Shown: positions 1 through 8,368, counted from the first letter of the stretch. The stretch is DNA of 64,000 bases from Streptomyces sp. PsTaAH-137 (GCF_003259365.1 NZ_QLLY01000003.1:531063-595062); one strand, 5' to 3'. A program made the numbers and translations. The notes: a model not told the origin generated them from the sequence alone.

Positions 1-38
1 GCAGTTCTTGCGCGAAAAGGCGCAGTACGCGGGGGTGT

Positions 39-1241
39 TCAGCCCTCGTCGAAGACCGCGTCCACGATGTGCTCGGCGATCGCCAGACTGGCCGTCGCGG
101 CGGGCGACGGCGCGTTGCGCACGGCCGTGATGCGGCCGGCCCGGTGCAGCCGGAAGTCGTCGACGAGGGTGCCGTCGCGGTCCAGTGCCTGGGCCCGCAC
201 ACCGGCGCCGCCGCGGACCACGTCGTCGACGCCGACCCCGGGGACGTACTGTTTCGCGTCCTTCATGAAGGCGGCCGTGGAGAACGAGCCCTTGTACTCC
301 TTGATGCCGGTGCGCCAGTGTCTGGCCGCCATGCGCCAGACACCGGGGTAGGCGGCGAGCCCCACGAGGTCCTTCGGGGACACGCGCGCGCGGGTGTATC
401 CCTCGCGGGCGAGGGCGAGCACGGCGTTCGGGCCGACCTCGACCGACCCGTCGACGCGCGGGGTGAAGTGCACGCCGAGGAACGGGTAGCGGGGGTCGGG
501 CACCGGGTAGATCAGCCCGCGCACCAGGTCCGCCCGCTCCGGTTTGAGCAGCATGTACTCGCCGCGGAACGGGACGATCCGGGGTTCGGGTCCGCCTCGC
601 GCGAGCCGGGCCACGGAGTCGGAGTGGAGCCCGGCGCAGAGCACGAGCCGGTCGACGCTCACGCGCTCCTGTGCGGACGCCACCTCGATGCCGCCGCCGG
701 TCTCGGTGATGCCGGTGACGCGGAAGCCGAGCCTGACCTCTCCCCCGGACCGCTCGACGTCCCGGGCGAACGCGCGGGCGATCGCCGGGTAGTCGGTGAT
801 CGCGGTGCGCGGGGAGTGCAGGGCCGCGATGCCGCCGGCCTGCGGTTCGAGCTCGGCGATCTCTTCGCGGGAGACCTTCCGCAGCTCCGGTACGTGGTTG
901 TTCCTGGCCCGCTCGTAGAGGCCGTTCATCCGGTCCAGCTCGTCCTCGCGGACGGCCATGACCAGCTTGCCGATCTCGCGGTACGGGAGCTGGTGCTCCT
1001 GGCAGTACTCGCGCAGGAGGCCGACGCCCCGTACGGTCAGGTTCGCCTTGAGGCTGCCGGGCGTGTAGTAGATGCCGGCGTGCACGACGCCGGAGTTGTG
1101 GCCCGTCTGGTGGTGTGCGACGTCCTGTTCCTTGTCGAACACGACGACGCGGGTGCCGGGGCGGCGCAGGGTGATCTCGCGGGCGGTCGCGAGGCCCACG
1201 ATGCCGGCCCCCACGATGCCTATCGTCTCGTCGGCCAACAC
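39..1241 (-). CDS. lhgO: L-2-hydroxyglutarate oxidase (LhgO family)
   Basis: This FAD-dependent oxidase of the DAO superfamily is expected to convert L-2-hydroxyglutarate to 2-oxoglutarate, passing electrons to oxygen or the quinone pool. The N-terminus carries the dinucleotide-binding motif GIVGAGIVGLATAREI, followed by the family-typical stretch HNSGVVHAGIYYTPGSLKA. The C-terminus has GGAGVRAQALDRDG and RNAPSPAAT, both typical of LhgO. About 400 residues is normal for the family. AAAGGAGG lies 3 nt before GTG at 1241 and 6 nt before TTG at 1238, so either may be the start; a longer in-frame extension upstream is not supported. It lies 45 bp downstream of an aldehyde dehydrogenase on the same strand and is probably co-transcribed. 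A role in converging on 2-oxoglutarate is inferred from that pairing. Confidence 0.88.
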   Translation of the reverse strand: MLADETIGIVGAGIVGLATAREITLRRPGTRVVVFDKEQDVAHHQTGHNSGVVHAGIYYTPGSLKANLTVRGVGLLREYCQEHQLPYREIGKLVMAVREDELDRMNGLYERARNNHVPELRKVSREEIAELEPQAGGIAALHSPRTAITDYPAIARAFARDVERSGGEVRLGFRVTGITETGGGIEVASAQERVSVDRLVLCAGLHSDSVARLARGGPEPRIVPFRGEYMLLKPERADLVRGLIYPVPDPRYPFLGVHFTPRVDGSVEVGPNAVLALAREGYTRARVSPKDLVGLAAYPGVWRMAARHWRTGIKEYKGSFSTAAFMKDAKQYVPGVGVDDVVRGGAGVRAQALDRDGTLVDDFRLHRAGRITAVRNAPSPAATASLAIAEHIVDAVFDEG

Positions 1242-1286
1242 CCGCCTCCTTTCTGGAAGATGGGACTCTGGACGCGCTCTACCCAA

Positions 1287-2747
1287 CTACGCGCCGTAGT
1301 GGATCGCGACCGTCTTCACACGGGTGTAGAAGTGCAGCGCCTCGGTGCCCTGCTCCTTGAACGGGGAGCCGGAGGCGTGGAAGCCGCCGAAGGGGTGGTG
1401 GACGTCCCAGCCCGGGGTGGTCAGGTTCACGGCGATCTGGCCGCACTCGGCCTCGTCGGCGAAGCGGTGCGCGGCGTGCAGGTCGCGGGTGAAGACGGCG
1501 GCGGCGAGGCCGAAGTCGGAGTCGTTGACGGCGGCGATCGCGTCGTCGAGGGAGTCGACGGCGCGCACCGCGAGCACCGGTCCGAAGACCTCCTCGCGCC
1601 AGATGTCGACGGCGTCGGTGATGTCGCCGAGGACGGTCGGGTTGAGGTAGCAGCCGTGCGCGAGGGCCTCGTCGGCGGGCGCGTCGCCGCCGGCCAGGAT
1701 CGTCGCGCCCTGCTTGACGGCGCGCTCGATGTGCTCGGCGACGCCGTCGCGCTGGCGCGGCCCGGAGAGGGGGCCCACGCTCGTCCCCTCCGCGAGTGGG
1801 GCCCCCGGCCTGAGTGCCGCCACCTCGGCCAGCAGCAGCCGGACGAACGCGTCGTGCACCGGCCGCTCGACGACGACGCGGCTGGTGGCGGTGCACCGCT
1901 GTCCTGCCTGTCCGAAGGCGGCGGCGACGACGGTCCGCGCGGCCTTGGCCAGGTCGGCGTCGGCCAGGACGACCGAGGCGTTCTTGCCGCCCAGCTCGCC
2001 CTGGAAGCGGATGTTGCGGGTCGCGAACGCCGTCCGCAGCCGGTCGCCGACCGCGTTGGAGCCGGTGAAGGTGACGGCGGCGATGCGCGGGTCGTCGAGG
2101 AGCGCGCCGGAGATCTGTCCGGTGCGGCCGGTGACGACGTTGAGGACCCCGGCGGGCAGGCCCGCGTCGTGCAGCGCCCGCGCCAGGTGGAGCCCCGACA
2201 GCGGGGTCTCGCCGGCCGGCTTGAGGACCGCGGTGTTGCCCGCGGCGAGCGCGGGGGCGAGCTTGCGGGCCGGGGTGATCAGCGGGTCGTTCCACGGGGT
2301 GATCGCCAGGACCACGCCGAGCGGTTCGGCCTGCGCGCTGGTACGGGTGTCGGGGCGGATGTCGTTCAGGAGCGTGCCGTAGCCGCCCCTGCCGACGAGC
2401 AGCCCGTAGTACTCCAGGAAGTCGGCGGCCTTCAGCGTCTCGCCGCGGGCCTCCGCGCGCGTCTTGCCGTTCTCCGTGGCGATGTCCTCGGCGATCGTGT
2501 CGGCGCGCTCGCGCAGCAGTGCGGCGGCGGCGGTGAGGACCGTGGCGCGGGCCAGCGGGCCGGTGCGCTTCCAGGCGGGGAAGGCGCGCTCGGCGTGGTC
2601 GTAGGCGCGGGTGACGTCGGCGGGGGTGAGCGCCGGGACGCGGAAGGCGGGGGTGCGCAGGTCGGCCGGGTTCTGGACCTCGATCCACTCGTCGCCGGCC
2701 GTCCACTCCCCGCCGACCAGGGTCTCCACGGAACGCATCTGGATCAC
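1287..2747 (-). CDS. NAD(P)-dependent aldehyde dehydrogenase
   Basis: An aldehyde dehydrogenase of about 486 residues that should oxidise an aldehyde to the carboxylate in the cytoplasm. Visible motifs are the cofactor-binding ITPWNDPL, the general-base segment QGELGGKN and the nucleophile Cys in FGQAGQRCTATSR. The C-terminal segment EQGTEALHFYTRVKT resembles 2-oxoglutarate-semialdehyde and related dehydrogenases, but the substrate cannot be read from sequence. GTG at 2747 has GGAG 6 nt upstream. ATG at 2738 is the alternative, with that GGAG 15 nt away. A longer in-frame extension upstream (to about 3158) runs antisense to the next gene and is not credible. It precedes lhgO, which suggests a two-gene operon feeding 2-oxoglutarate. 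Confidence 0.87.
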   Translation of the reverse strand: MIQMRSVETLVGGEWTAGDEWIEVQNPADLRTPAFRVPALTPADVTRAYDHAERAFPAWKRTGPLARATVLTAAAALLRERADTIAEDIATENGKTRAEARGETLKAADFLEYYGLLVGRGGYGTLLNDIRPDTRTSAQAEPLGVVLAITPWNDPLITPARKLAPALAAGNTAVLKPAGETPLSGLHLARALHDAGLPAGVLNVVTGRTGQISGALLDDPRIAAVTFTGSNAVGDRLRTAFATRNIRFQGELGGKNASVVLADADLAKAARTVVAAAFGQAGQRCTATSRVVVERPVHDAFVRLLLAEVAALRPGAPLAEGTSVGPLSGPRQRDGVAEHIERAVKQGATILAGGDAPADEALAHGCYLNPTVLGDITDAVDIWREEVFGPVLAVRAVDSLDDAIAAVNDSDFGLAAAVFTRDLHAAHRFADEAECGQIAVNLTTPGWDVHHPFGGFHASGSPFKEQGTEALHFYTRVKTVAIHYGA

Positions 2748-2789
2748 TTCTCTCTCCGGCATCTGCGGTACCGGCATCTGCGACATCTG
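2736..2789. promoter_or_regulatory. CATCTG repeat cluster at the aldehyde dehydrogenase start
   Basis: The hexamer CATCTG occurs four times, at 2736, 2760, 2775 and 2784. Two of the copies lie inside a perfect 12-bp direct repeat (CCGGCATCTGCG at 2756-2767 and 2771-2782). The cluster overlaps the start of the leftward aldehyde dehydrogenase and lies in the divergent region shared with the rightward ABM gene. It could be an operator for an unknown regulator; this is inference only. The rest of 2790-2945 holds no recognisable gene. Confidence 0.3.
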
Positions 2790-2945
2790 GAACCGGATGT
2801 ACGACACACCACGCGCGGCGTCGCGGGCAGATCCGGGGAGGCAGTCATTGGTTGCGCGGCGCGCGGGTGGCCGCCGTGGCTTTCTGTGCTGCAATCGGAG
2901 CGCTGTCGAACCTTTGAACTGGTCTTTTGTGGTGAGGAGCCCACC

Positions 2946-3233
2946 GTGGCGTACGCCGTTTTCGCCCACTACCGCTGTGCCGCCGACGACGCGGGGACCG
3001 TGCGGGACGCGTTGCTGAAGATGCGGGAGTTCACGCGGTCGGAGCCGGCCAATGTCGCCTATGAGGTGCACGCGGAGGCTGAGGTGCCGGGTGGGTTCGT
3101 GCTGTACGAGGTGTACGAGGACCGGGCGGGGTTCGACGCGCATGGCGCTGCCGCGCATTTCGCGGAGTTGATTGTGGGGGTGGTGCGGCCGTTGCTGGTG
3201 TCGCGTGAGGTGACGTTCGGTGAGGTGCTGTAG
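2946..3233 (+). CDS. Antibiotic biosynthesis monooxygenase (ABM) fold protein
   Basis: A 95-residue protein of the dimeric alpha/beta ABM ferredoxin-like fold. It opens with a beta strand (YAVFAHYRCAADD), continues through an amphipathic helix and EPANVAYEVHAEAEVPGGFVLYEVYEDRAGFDAH, and contains the AHFAEL helix typical of the fold. Members include quinone-forming monooxygenases and many proteins of unknown role, so the activity is open. GTG at 2946 is preceded by GAGGAG at a usable distance; the long open frame running through it from the left is a shadow of the opposite strand. It is divergent from the aldehyde dehydrogenase/lhgO pair, from which it is separated by the CATCTG repeats. Confidence 0.75.
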   Translation: MAYAVFAHYRCAADDAGTVRDALLKMREFTRSEPANVAYEVHAEAEVPGGFVLYEVYEDRAGFDAHGAAAHFAELIVGVVRPLLVSREVTFGEVL

Positions 3234-3298
3234 CGGCTGCGGGTCTCGTTGTGGTTGCTCGCGCTCACGCGGCGGAGCCGCATATCAGAAACAGCCCC

Positions 3299-3334
3299 GC
3301 GCCCCTGAGACGAGCTCCGCTCGCCCAGGGGCGC
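3299..3334. terminator. Bidirectional hairpin between convergent genes
   Basis: The arms GCGCCCCTG (3299-3307) and CAGGGGCGC (3326-3334) form a perfect 9-bp stem. Within the loop, CGAGC and GCTCG can extend the structure. It lies between the convergent ABM gene (ends 3233) and the MetE-like gene (ends 3347). There is no U tract, as is usual in high-G+C actinomycetes. The left flank (about 3248-3307) resembles the intergenic repeat family seen at 8369, 12380 and 42919. Confidence 0.55.
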
Positions 3335-3346
3335 TGTCCATCGGCC

Positions 3347-4348
3347 TCAGAACTCGTTGCCCCATACGTACCGGGCCAGCGTCTCCACCAGGACCAGCTT
3401 GGCGTGCTGCTCCGGCTCGGTCAGGAGGGGGCGGGAGGCGATGTCGGCGAAGCCCTGGGCCGGGGAGATCGCCGCGTCCTCCAGGTCCTTCAGTTCGCCC
3501 GCCGCGTCCAGGCGGTCGAGGACCGTGTCGATGTCCTCCAGGTCCGCGACGGCCGCGTCGACCACGCCGAAGCACACGTCCCGGTCCTCGGGCAGGGCGC
3601 GGACGAGGTCGAGTTCCGCGGCGGAGGCGGTGCGCAACGGGAGGATCCAGCGGTCGGCCGGGATGTGGTTGAACAGCCGCTCCGCCGCCGCCCGGTCGAC
3701 CGTCTCCGGAGCCGTGGCGCCCGGGAAGCAGCCGATGCGGACGCCCTCGGGCCGGGAGTCCAGGCGCACGGCCGCGGCGTCGATCGCGAGCGCGTCGGCG
3801 TACGGGAGCGAACCCGTAAAGGCAGCGGCGGCCGCGCCGGGGGCCGTCCCCGCGAGCAGCAGGGGGTTGTCGAGCTGGACGAGGCGGACCCCCGCGTCGA
3901 CCAAGCGTGCGATCTCGGCGCGGACGATCTCGGCGAAGGCCTCCCCCAGTTCCCGTACGTCCAGGGGGCTTTCGAGGGTCGCGGCGAGGTACGACGGGGC
4001 CGGCAGCGTCACCTTCGGGGCGATGACGGTGAGGCCGGCCAGGTGCCTGGCGTGGTCGACGGCGAGCGGGCCCTCGGCCTCGGGCAGGGTGTCCGCGGCC
4101 CAGACGGCGAGCCCGTCGGGGCCGGTCCGGTCCGTGCGGCGCACCCCGGCGACGTTCTCCAGGACGGCGCCGCGGAAGTCCTCGTAGGGGTAGCCGCCGT
4201 CGGTGACGACCGTGGAGCGGAGCTTGCGCTGGTGGGCGACGGCGGCGGTGAGCGCGGCGGTCAGGGAGTCGGGGTCCGTGCGGTTCAGGCCGGCCGGGCG
4301 GACCAGGCTGCCGAGGTGGTCGATGCGGTAGTTGAACGTGTCCGCCAT
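3347..4348 (-). CDS. MetE C-terminal-domain-like protein lacking zinc ligands
   Basis: A 333-residue protein of the cobalamin-independent methionine synthase C-terminal superfamily (COG0620-like), recognised from RIDHLGSLVRP near the N-terminus, TDGGYPYEDF, VRLVQLDNPLLL, FGVVDAAVADLED and the terminal LVLVETLARYVWGN. True methyltransferases use His/Cys, Glu and Cys zinc ligands. Here the usual SPQCGFAS segment reads SPAQGFADI, the Glu-bearing strand reads LPLRTASAAELD, and the HxC segment reads RIGCFPG, so most ligands seem absent. It may be a pseudoenzyme or use another chemistry. It is the last gene of the 8248-3347 leftward run, 3 bp after the HbpS-like gene. A methyl-transfer role in the pathway is speculation. 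Confidence 0.72.
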   Translation of the reverse strand: MADTFNYRIDHLGSLVRPAGLNRTDPDSLTAALTAAVAHQRKLRSTVVTDGGYPYEDFRGAVLENVAGVRRTDRTGPDGLAVWAADTLPEAEGPLAVDHARHLAGLTVIAPKVTLPAPSYLAATLESPLDVRELGEAFAEIVRAEIARLVDAGVRLVQLDNPLLLAGTAPGAAAAAFTGSLPYADALAIDAAAVRLDSRPEGVRIGCFPGATAPETVDRAAAERLFNHIPADRWILPLRTASAAELDLVRALPEDRDVCFGVVDAAVADLEDIDTVLDRLDAAGELKDLEDAAISPAQGFADIASRPLLTEPEQHAKLVLVETLARYVWGNEF

Positions 4349-4351
4349 GGT

Positions 4352-4825
4352 TCAGGACCGCCCTTCGGTGGGTGCGCCCGCGACGCCCCAGGCGGCGAAC
4401 TCCAGTTCGTAGCCGAGGGCTTTGAGGACGTCCTCGGCGATGACCTGGTCCTCGTCGGCCGTGCCGCCCGCGATGCCGAGGCCGCCGATGATCTCGCCGT
4501 CCTTCTTGATGGTCATGCTGCCGTCGGCGGCCATGATCGGCAGGGCGGCGCCGGGCAGCTGGGAGAGCTGGGAGAAGAAGACGGGCTGGCTCTCCTGCCA
4601 CTTCTTGAGCATTGTGCCGGGGCGCTGCATGACGGCCGCGGTGTAGGCCTTGGCGCGGGCGATGTCGGGGGTGAGCGGGCGGGCGCCGTCGGGGCGGCGG
4701 ACGGCGATGACGAAGCCGCCCGCGTCGACGACGGCGACGCTGACCGCCTTGCCGATGTCCTGGGCGCGCCGGTGCGCGGCGCTGATGATCTCTTCCGCGG
4801 CGTCGAGGGTGAGGGCGGCGGTCAT
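4352..4825 (-). CDS. GlcG/HbpS family (DUF336) protein
   Basis: A 157-residue protein of the GlcG/HbpS family (alpha/beta, often octameric; some members bind haem and some sit in catabolic operons). Diagnostic segments are LDAAEEIISAAHRRAQDIGKAV, VAVVDAGGFVIAVRR, ARAKAYTAA and the terminal GEIIGGLGIAGGTADEDQ. There is no signal peptide, so it is likely cytoplasmic. The ATG at 4825 overlaps the TGA of the upstream alpha/beta hydrolase (ATGA), which indicates translational coupling. A family member in this position usually accompanies catabolic dehydrogenases and hydrolases, but its biochemical job is not settled and is not claimed here. Confidence 0.82.
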   Translation of the reverse strand: MTAALTLDAAEEIISAAHRRAQDIGKAVSVAVVDAGGFVIAVRRPDGARPLTPDIARAKAYTAAVMQRPGTMLKKWQESQPVFFSQLSQLPGAALPIMAADGSMTIKKDGEIIGGLGIAGGTADEDQVIAEDVLKALGYELEFAAWGVAGAPTEGRS

Positions 4826-5613
4826 ACGGAGTCCTTCGCGGGGGTGAGGGTGCGGCGCAGCCGGGCGACGGCGGCGTTGTAGGCGTCCGGGGTCTCCCAG
4901 TACAGGGAGTGCGGGGCGCCGTCGACGATCTCCAGGTGGGAGCCGGGCAGGAGGTCGTGGGCGCGGGTGACGGTCCTGACGCTGAGCACGGCGTCCTTCT
5001 CGCCTGCGAGGAAGGCGACCCGGACGCCGGACGCGGTGATCTCGTCGAGGGTCGGGCCGTCGGCGTCGAGGTTGCGCAGGTCCTGCATGGTGGCGGTGTT
5101 GAAGGTGCCGAGCTGCTTGAACAGGAAGGTGAGATCGGCCCGTTCGGTGCGGAACCGCCGGGTCAACAGGCGGTCGATGACGGGCAGTTTGACGGCCTCC
5201 GCGCGGTCGGCGGCGGCGAGTTCGCGCAGCTCGGGGTGGTCGATGCCGCCCAGCGAGTGGCCGAGGACGACGGAGGTGACGCGCTCGGGGCGGGTGAGTC
5301 CGGCGCGCAATGCGGCGACGGAGCCGATGGACTGGCCGACGAGCATCGCATCGGTGAGGTCCTCCTGGTCGAGGACGGCGACGACGTCCCCGTAGAAGGC
5401 CTGGCCGTCGAACTCGGTCTGCGGCTCGGCCAGTTCTGTCCGGCCGAAGCCGCGCAGGTCGAGCGTGACGACGGTGAACTCCTCGCGCAGCGCGGCCACC
5501 TGCTGCCACCAGATGGCGTGGTGGCCGCCGGAGCCGTGCACGAACACGATCGCCGGTCCTTCACCGTGCCGCTCGTAGTAGATGGACGCACCGTCGGAAT
5601 CGACGTAGGGCAT
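4822..5613 (-). CDS. Alpha/beta hydrolase, possibly meta-cleavage-product hydrolase
   Basis: A 263-residue alpha/beta-hydrolase. The oxyanion-hole strand is VFVHGSGGHHAIWW, followed by LDLRGFGRT. The nucleophile elbow is GQSIGS, the acid Asp lies in the AFLAGEKDAVLS region and the catalytic His is in DGAPHSLYWETP near the C-terminus. Length and layout match C-C bond hydrolases such as MhpC/BphD, and also esterases and haloperoxidase-like enzymes. The neighbouring FAH-family protein and extradiol-dioxygenase-like protein favour cleavage of a vinylogous 1,5-diketone; this is inference from context. It overlaps the HbpS-like gene by 4 bp and follows the small VOC gene after a 36-bp gap. Confidence 0.83.
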   Translation of the reverse strand: MPYVDSDGASIYYERHGEGPAIVFVHGSGGHHAIWWQQVAALREEFTVVTLDLRGFGRTELAEPQTEFDGQAFYGDVVAVLDQEDLTDAMLVGQSIGSVAALRAGLTRPERVTSVVLGHSLGGIDHPELRELAAADRAEAVKLPVIDRLLTRRFRTERADLTFLFKQLGTFNTATMQDLRNLDADGPTLDEITASGVRVAFLAGEKDAVLSVRTVTRAHDLLPGSHLEIVDGAPHSLYWETPDAYNAAVARLRRTLTPAKDSV

Positions 5614-5649
5614 GAGACACGAACTCCTGAACGATGTCGACGGTGTGGG

Positions 5650-6021
5650 TCAGTTGGGGCGCTTGGCGTGGTACACGAGTTCGATCATGGTGTGGTCGGG
5701 ATCGTGGATGTAGCAGAACTTCGACTGGTTCTCGGGCCGCTGGATCGGCCGGGTGTGCCGGATGCCCAGCTCTTTGAGGTGGTCGAGGAACTCGTCCCAG
5801 TCGTCGACCTCGACGGCGAAGTGATAGGGCGCCATGCGCTCCATCTCCTCGACGGGGGTGAAGTGCAGGTCGAAGGTGCCGCGGGTCATGAGCACCACGC
5901 GCGTGTTCGACTTCGGCATGATGCGCTTCATCCCGAAGACCTTCGCGTACCAGGCGGCGGTGCGGTCGGGGTCGGTGGTGGGGAAGTTGACGTGGTGGAT
6001 GTAGCGGGGTTCCTTGCTCAT
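5650..6021 (-). CDS. Small VOC-superfamily (glyoxalase-like) protein
   Basis: A single-domain vicinal-oxygen-chelate protein of 123 residues. Its two beta-alpha-beta-beta-beta modules start at YIHHVNFPTTDPDRTAAWYAKVFGM and MAPYHFAVEVDDWDEFLDHLKELG. Likely metal ligands are the His residues in IHHVNF and PYHFAV and the Glu in HTMIELVYH. Such proteins include dioxygenases, isomerases and glyoxalases, so the reaction is unknown. The ATG at 6021 overlaps the TGA of the upstream FAH-family gene (ATGA). A companion-enzyme role to the ring-cleavage protein at 8412-9323 is inferred from the shared operon direction. Confidence 0.8.
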   Translation of the reverse strand: MSKEPRYIHHVNFPTTDPDRTAAWYAKVFGMKRIMPKSNTRVVLMTRGTFDLHFTPVEEMERMAPYHFAVEVDDWDEFLDHLKELGIRHTRPIQRPENQSKFCYIHDPDHTMIELVYHAKRPN

Positions 6022-6806
6022 CGGGCAGGACCTTCCTGTGGCGCTTCCTCTTGTACGGGGTTGGTGAGCACCCCGATGCCGCTGATCTCTACGGCGACGG
6101 TGTCCCCCGGCTTCAGCGCGCAGGTGGACTCGGCGCCCATCCACAGCACGTCCCCGGGGTGCAGGGTGAGGCGACGGCTCATCGCGACGATGTAGTCGTA
6201 CGGGTCGAACACCATGTCGCCGGTGGGGAACCGGGCGCGTACCTCGCCGTTCACGGACAGCGTCGTGGTCTGCGCGAGCGCGTCGACGGCCGTCTCGATC
6301 CAGGGGCCCATCGGCTTGAAGGTGTCGCTGTTCTTGGCGCGCCAGAACGTGCGGTCCTCGTGCTGCCAGGTGCGGGCGCTGACGTCGTTGCCGATCGTCC
6401 AGCCGAAAACGCCCGCGCGTGCCTCGTCGTACGTGGCGTGCCGCATCCGCCGGCCGATGACGGCGACGAGTTCGGGCTCGGCCTCGAACCGGCCGGTGAC
6501 GTCGGACGGCTTGACGATCGGTGAACCGTGGCCGGTGAGGGCGTTGTTGGCGCGGTAGCCGATCTCGGGCCGGTCCGGTGTCGTGGCGCCGTGCTCGGCG
6601 ATGTGACGCGGGTAGTTGAAGCCGACGGCGTAGAAGACGGGCGGGACCACCGGGGGCAGCCAGCGGGCCCCGGCCACGGGCAGCTCGCCCGTGACCGAGG
6701 GGGCCGGGCTCTCCAGCGGGGAGGCCGAGAGCAGTTCGAGGGTGCCGGGGGCGGCGGCGCGGGCCCAGCGGGCGCGGCCGTCGACGTCGACGCGGGCGTA
6801 TTTCAC
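6018..6806 (-). CDS. Fumarylacetoacetate hydrolase (FAH) family enzyme
   Basis: A 262-residue FAH-family protein; members hydrolyse, isomerise or decarboxylate 2-oxo or enol dicarboxylates late in ring-cleavage pathways. Visible signatures are GFNYPRHIAEHG, the metal-site strand FEAEPELVAVIGR, the ARAGVFGWTIGNDVSARTWQ block and RFPTGDMVFDPYDYIVAMSR. The protein begins at GTG 6806, 3 bp after the stop of the aldehyde dehydrogenase; any upstream extension in this frame is a shadow of that gene. It overlaps the VOC gene by 4 bp. With the dehydrogenase, hydrolase and extradiol-type protein, it fits a meta-cleavage lower pathway, possibly as hydratase, isomerase or decarboxylase. Confidence 0.86.
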   Translation of the reverse strand: MKYARVDVDGRARWARAAAPGTLELLSASPLESPAPSVTGELPVAGARWLPPVVPPVFYAVGFNYPRHIAEHGATTPDRPEIGYRANNALTGHGSPIVKPSDVTGRFEAEPELVAVIGRRMRHATYDEARAGVFGWTIGNDVSARTWQHEDRTFWRAKNSDTFKPMGPWIETAVDALAQTTTLSVNGEVRARFPTGDMVFDPYDYIVAMSRRLTLHPGDVLWMGAESTCALKPGDTVAVEISGIGVLTNPVQEEAPQEGPAR

Positions 6807-6811
6807 GGGCG

Positions 6812-8248
6812 TCAGCTCAGCTGGTGCGCGACGCGCTTGGTGACGAGGTAGGAGTCCAGGGCCTCGGGGCCACCCTCGCGTCCGTAGCCGCTCTCCTTGA
6901 CCCCGCCGGACGGCGCCTCGTGGACGGATCCGCCGCAGTGGTTGATCGACAGGATGCCGGCCTCCAGTTCGGCGGAGAGCTTCTCGGCGGTGGCCGCGGA
7001 CTCCGTGAACCCGTACGCGGCGAGGCCGAACGGCAGGGAGTTGGCCACGGCCAGCGCGTCGTCCAGGTCGTCGAACGGCACGATCGGGGCGAGCGGCGCG
7101 AACGGCTCCTCGCTCATGATCTGCGCGTCCTGCGGTACGTCGGTCAGCACGGTCGGCGCGAAGAAGTATCCGGCCCGGTCGGGCCGCAGGCCGCCGGTGC
7201 GCACGGTCGCGCCGCGCCGCACGGCGTCGGCGGTGAGGCGTTCGGCGGCGGCCAGGCGGCGTTCGTTGGCGAGCGGGCCCATGGTGGTCGCGGGGTCGAG
7301 CCCGTCGCCGACCACGATCTCCTCGGTCGCCTTGACGAAGGCGGCGGCGAAGTCGTCGTGGAGCGAGGAGTGCACGAGGAAGCGGCTGGGCGAGGTGCAG
7401 ACCTGGCCGGCGTTGAAGAACTTGGCGCGGGCGGCGCGCTGGGCGGCTTGCACGGGGTCGGCGTCGGCGCAGACGATCACCGGGGCGTGGCCGCCGAGTT
7501 CCATCAGGGCCGGCTTCATGACCTGGCCCGCCGTGGCCGCGAGCAGCTTGCCGACGGGGACGGATCCGGTGAACGCGACGAGCCGGGTGACCGGGGAGGC
7601 GATCAGCCGGGCCGAGACGGCGGCGGGGTCGCCGAAGACGAGGTTCAGGACTCCGGCGGGGAGTCCCGCGTCGGCGTAGCAGGCGACGAGCGCGGCGGCC
7701 GTGGCCGGGGTCTCCTCGGAGGCCTTGAGGACCATGGAGCAGCCCGCAGAGAGGGCGGAGGAGATCTTCCGGTTGGGGCCGCCGACGGGGAAGTTCCAGG
7801 GCACGAACGCGGCGACGGGGCCGATCGGCTCGCGGCGCACGGACAGGATCGTGCCGGGCGCGGAGGGGATCGTGCGGCCGTAGGCGCGGCGGGCGTCCTC
7901 GATGTGCCAGCGCAGGGTGTCGGCGGTGCGGCGGGCCTCGCCGATCGCCTCCTTGAGGGGCTTGCCGCCCTCCAGGGTCATCACGCGGCCGATCTCGGGG
8001 GCGCGTTCGGTGATCAGGTCGGCGGCGCGGTGCAGGATCTCGGTGCGGGTGGCCACGGGGGTGGCGCGCCAGGTCCCGAAGCCCCGGCGCGCCGCTTCGA
8101 GGGCGTCGTCGAGGTCGGCGGCGGTCGCCAGGGGTACGGTGCCGATGGCTTCTTCGGTGGCGGGGTTGAGGACGGGCGCGGTCGCCCGGTCGGCGGCTTC
8201 GCGCCACTCGCCGCCTATGTGGAGGCGGACGGTGGGATAGCTGTACAT
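6812..8248 (-). CDS. Aldehyde dehydrogenase, semialdehyde dehydrogenase type
   Basis: A 478-residue NAD(P)-dependent aldehyde dehydrogenase. Key motifs are PVAAFVPWNFPVGG (cofactor loop), MVLKASEETP, LVAFTGSVPVGK, MELGGHAPVIV (general-base Glu) and NAGQVCTSPSR (nucleophile Cys). The overall pattern resembles succinate- and carboxymuconate-semialdehyde dehydrogenases of the GabD/HpaE kind, but the substrate is not determined. It is the first gene of the tightly packed leftward series ALDH-FAH-VOC-hydrolase-HbpS-MetE-like (8248-3347), which shows 3- to 36-bp gaps and 4-bp overlaps and is therefore very probably one transcript. Its promoter should lie in the 163-bp gap to the dioxygenase gene, or transcription continues from there. 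Confidence 0.87.
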   Translation of the reverse strand: MYSYPTVRLHIGGEWREAADRATAPVLNPATEEAIGTVPLATAADLDDALEAARRGFGTWRATPVATRTEILHRAADLITERAPEIGRVMTLEGGKPLKEAIGEARRTADTLRWHIEDARRAYGRTIPSAPGTILSVRREPIGPVAAFVPWNFPVGGPNRKISSALSAGCSMVLKASEETPATAAALVACYADAGLPAGVLNLVFGDPAAVSARLIASPVTRLVAFTGSVPVGKLLAATAGQVMKPALMELGGHAPVIVCADADPVQAAQRAARAKFFNAGQVCTSPSRFLVHSSLHDDFAAAFVKATEEIVVGDGLDPATTMGPLANERRLAAAERLTADAVRRGATVRTGGLRPDRAGYFFAPTVLTDVPQDAQIMSEEPFAPLAPIVPFDDLDDALAVANSLPFGLAAYGFTESAATAEKLSAELEAGILSINHCGGSVHEAPSGGVKESGYGREGGPEALDSYLVTKRVAHQLS

Positions 8249-8368
8249 GGGCGTCGGCCCTCTCGGATCAAGCCCCTCCGGCGATTGAGGAGCGGGGTCC
8301 GGGGCAGAGCCCCGTGGCCTTCGCGCCGTTGCCGGTCGAGGTCGCGTCGGCGGCTGCTACGCCGTCGT

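Noticed and set aside
69..3233. A 1054-codon plus-strand frame covering lhgO and the aldehyde dehydrogenase
   Set aside because: Only its last 95 codons (ABM protein, from GTG 2946) look like protein. The rest is antisense to two well-conserved genes.
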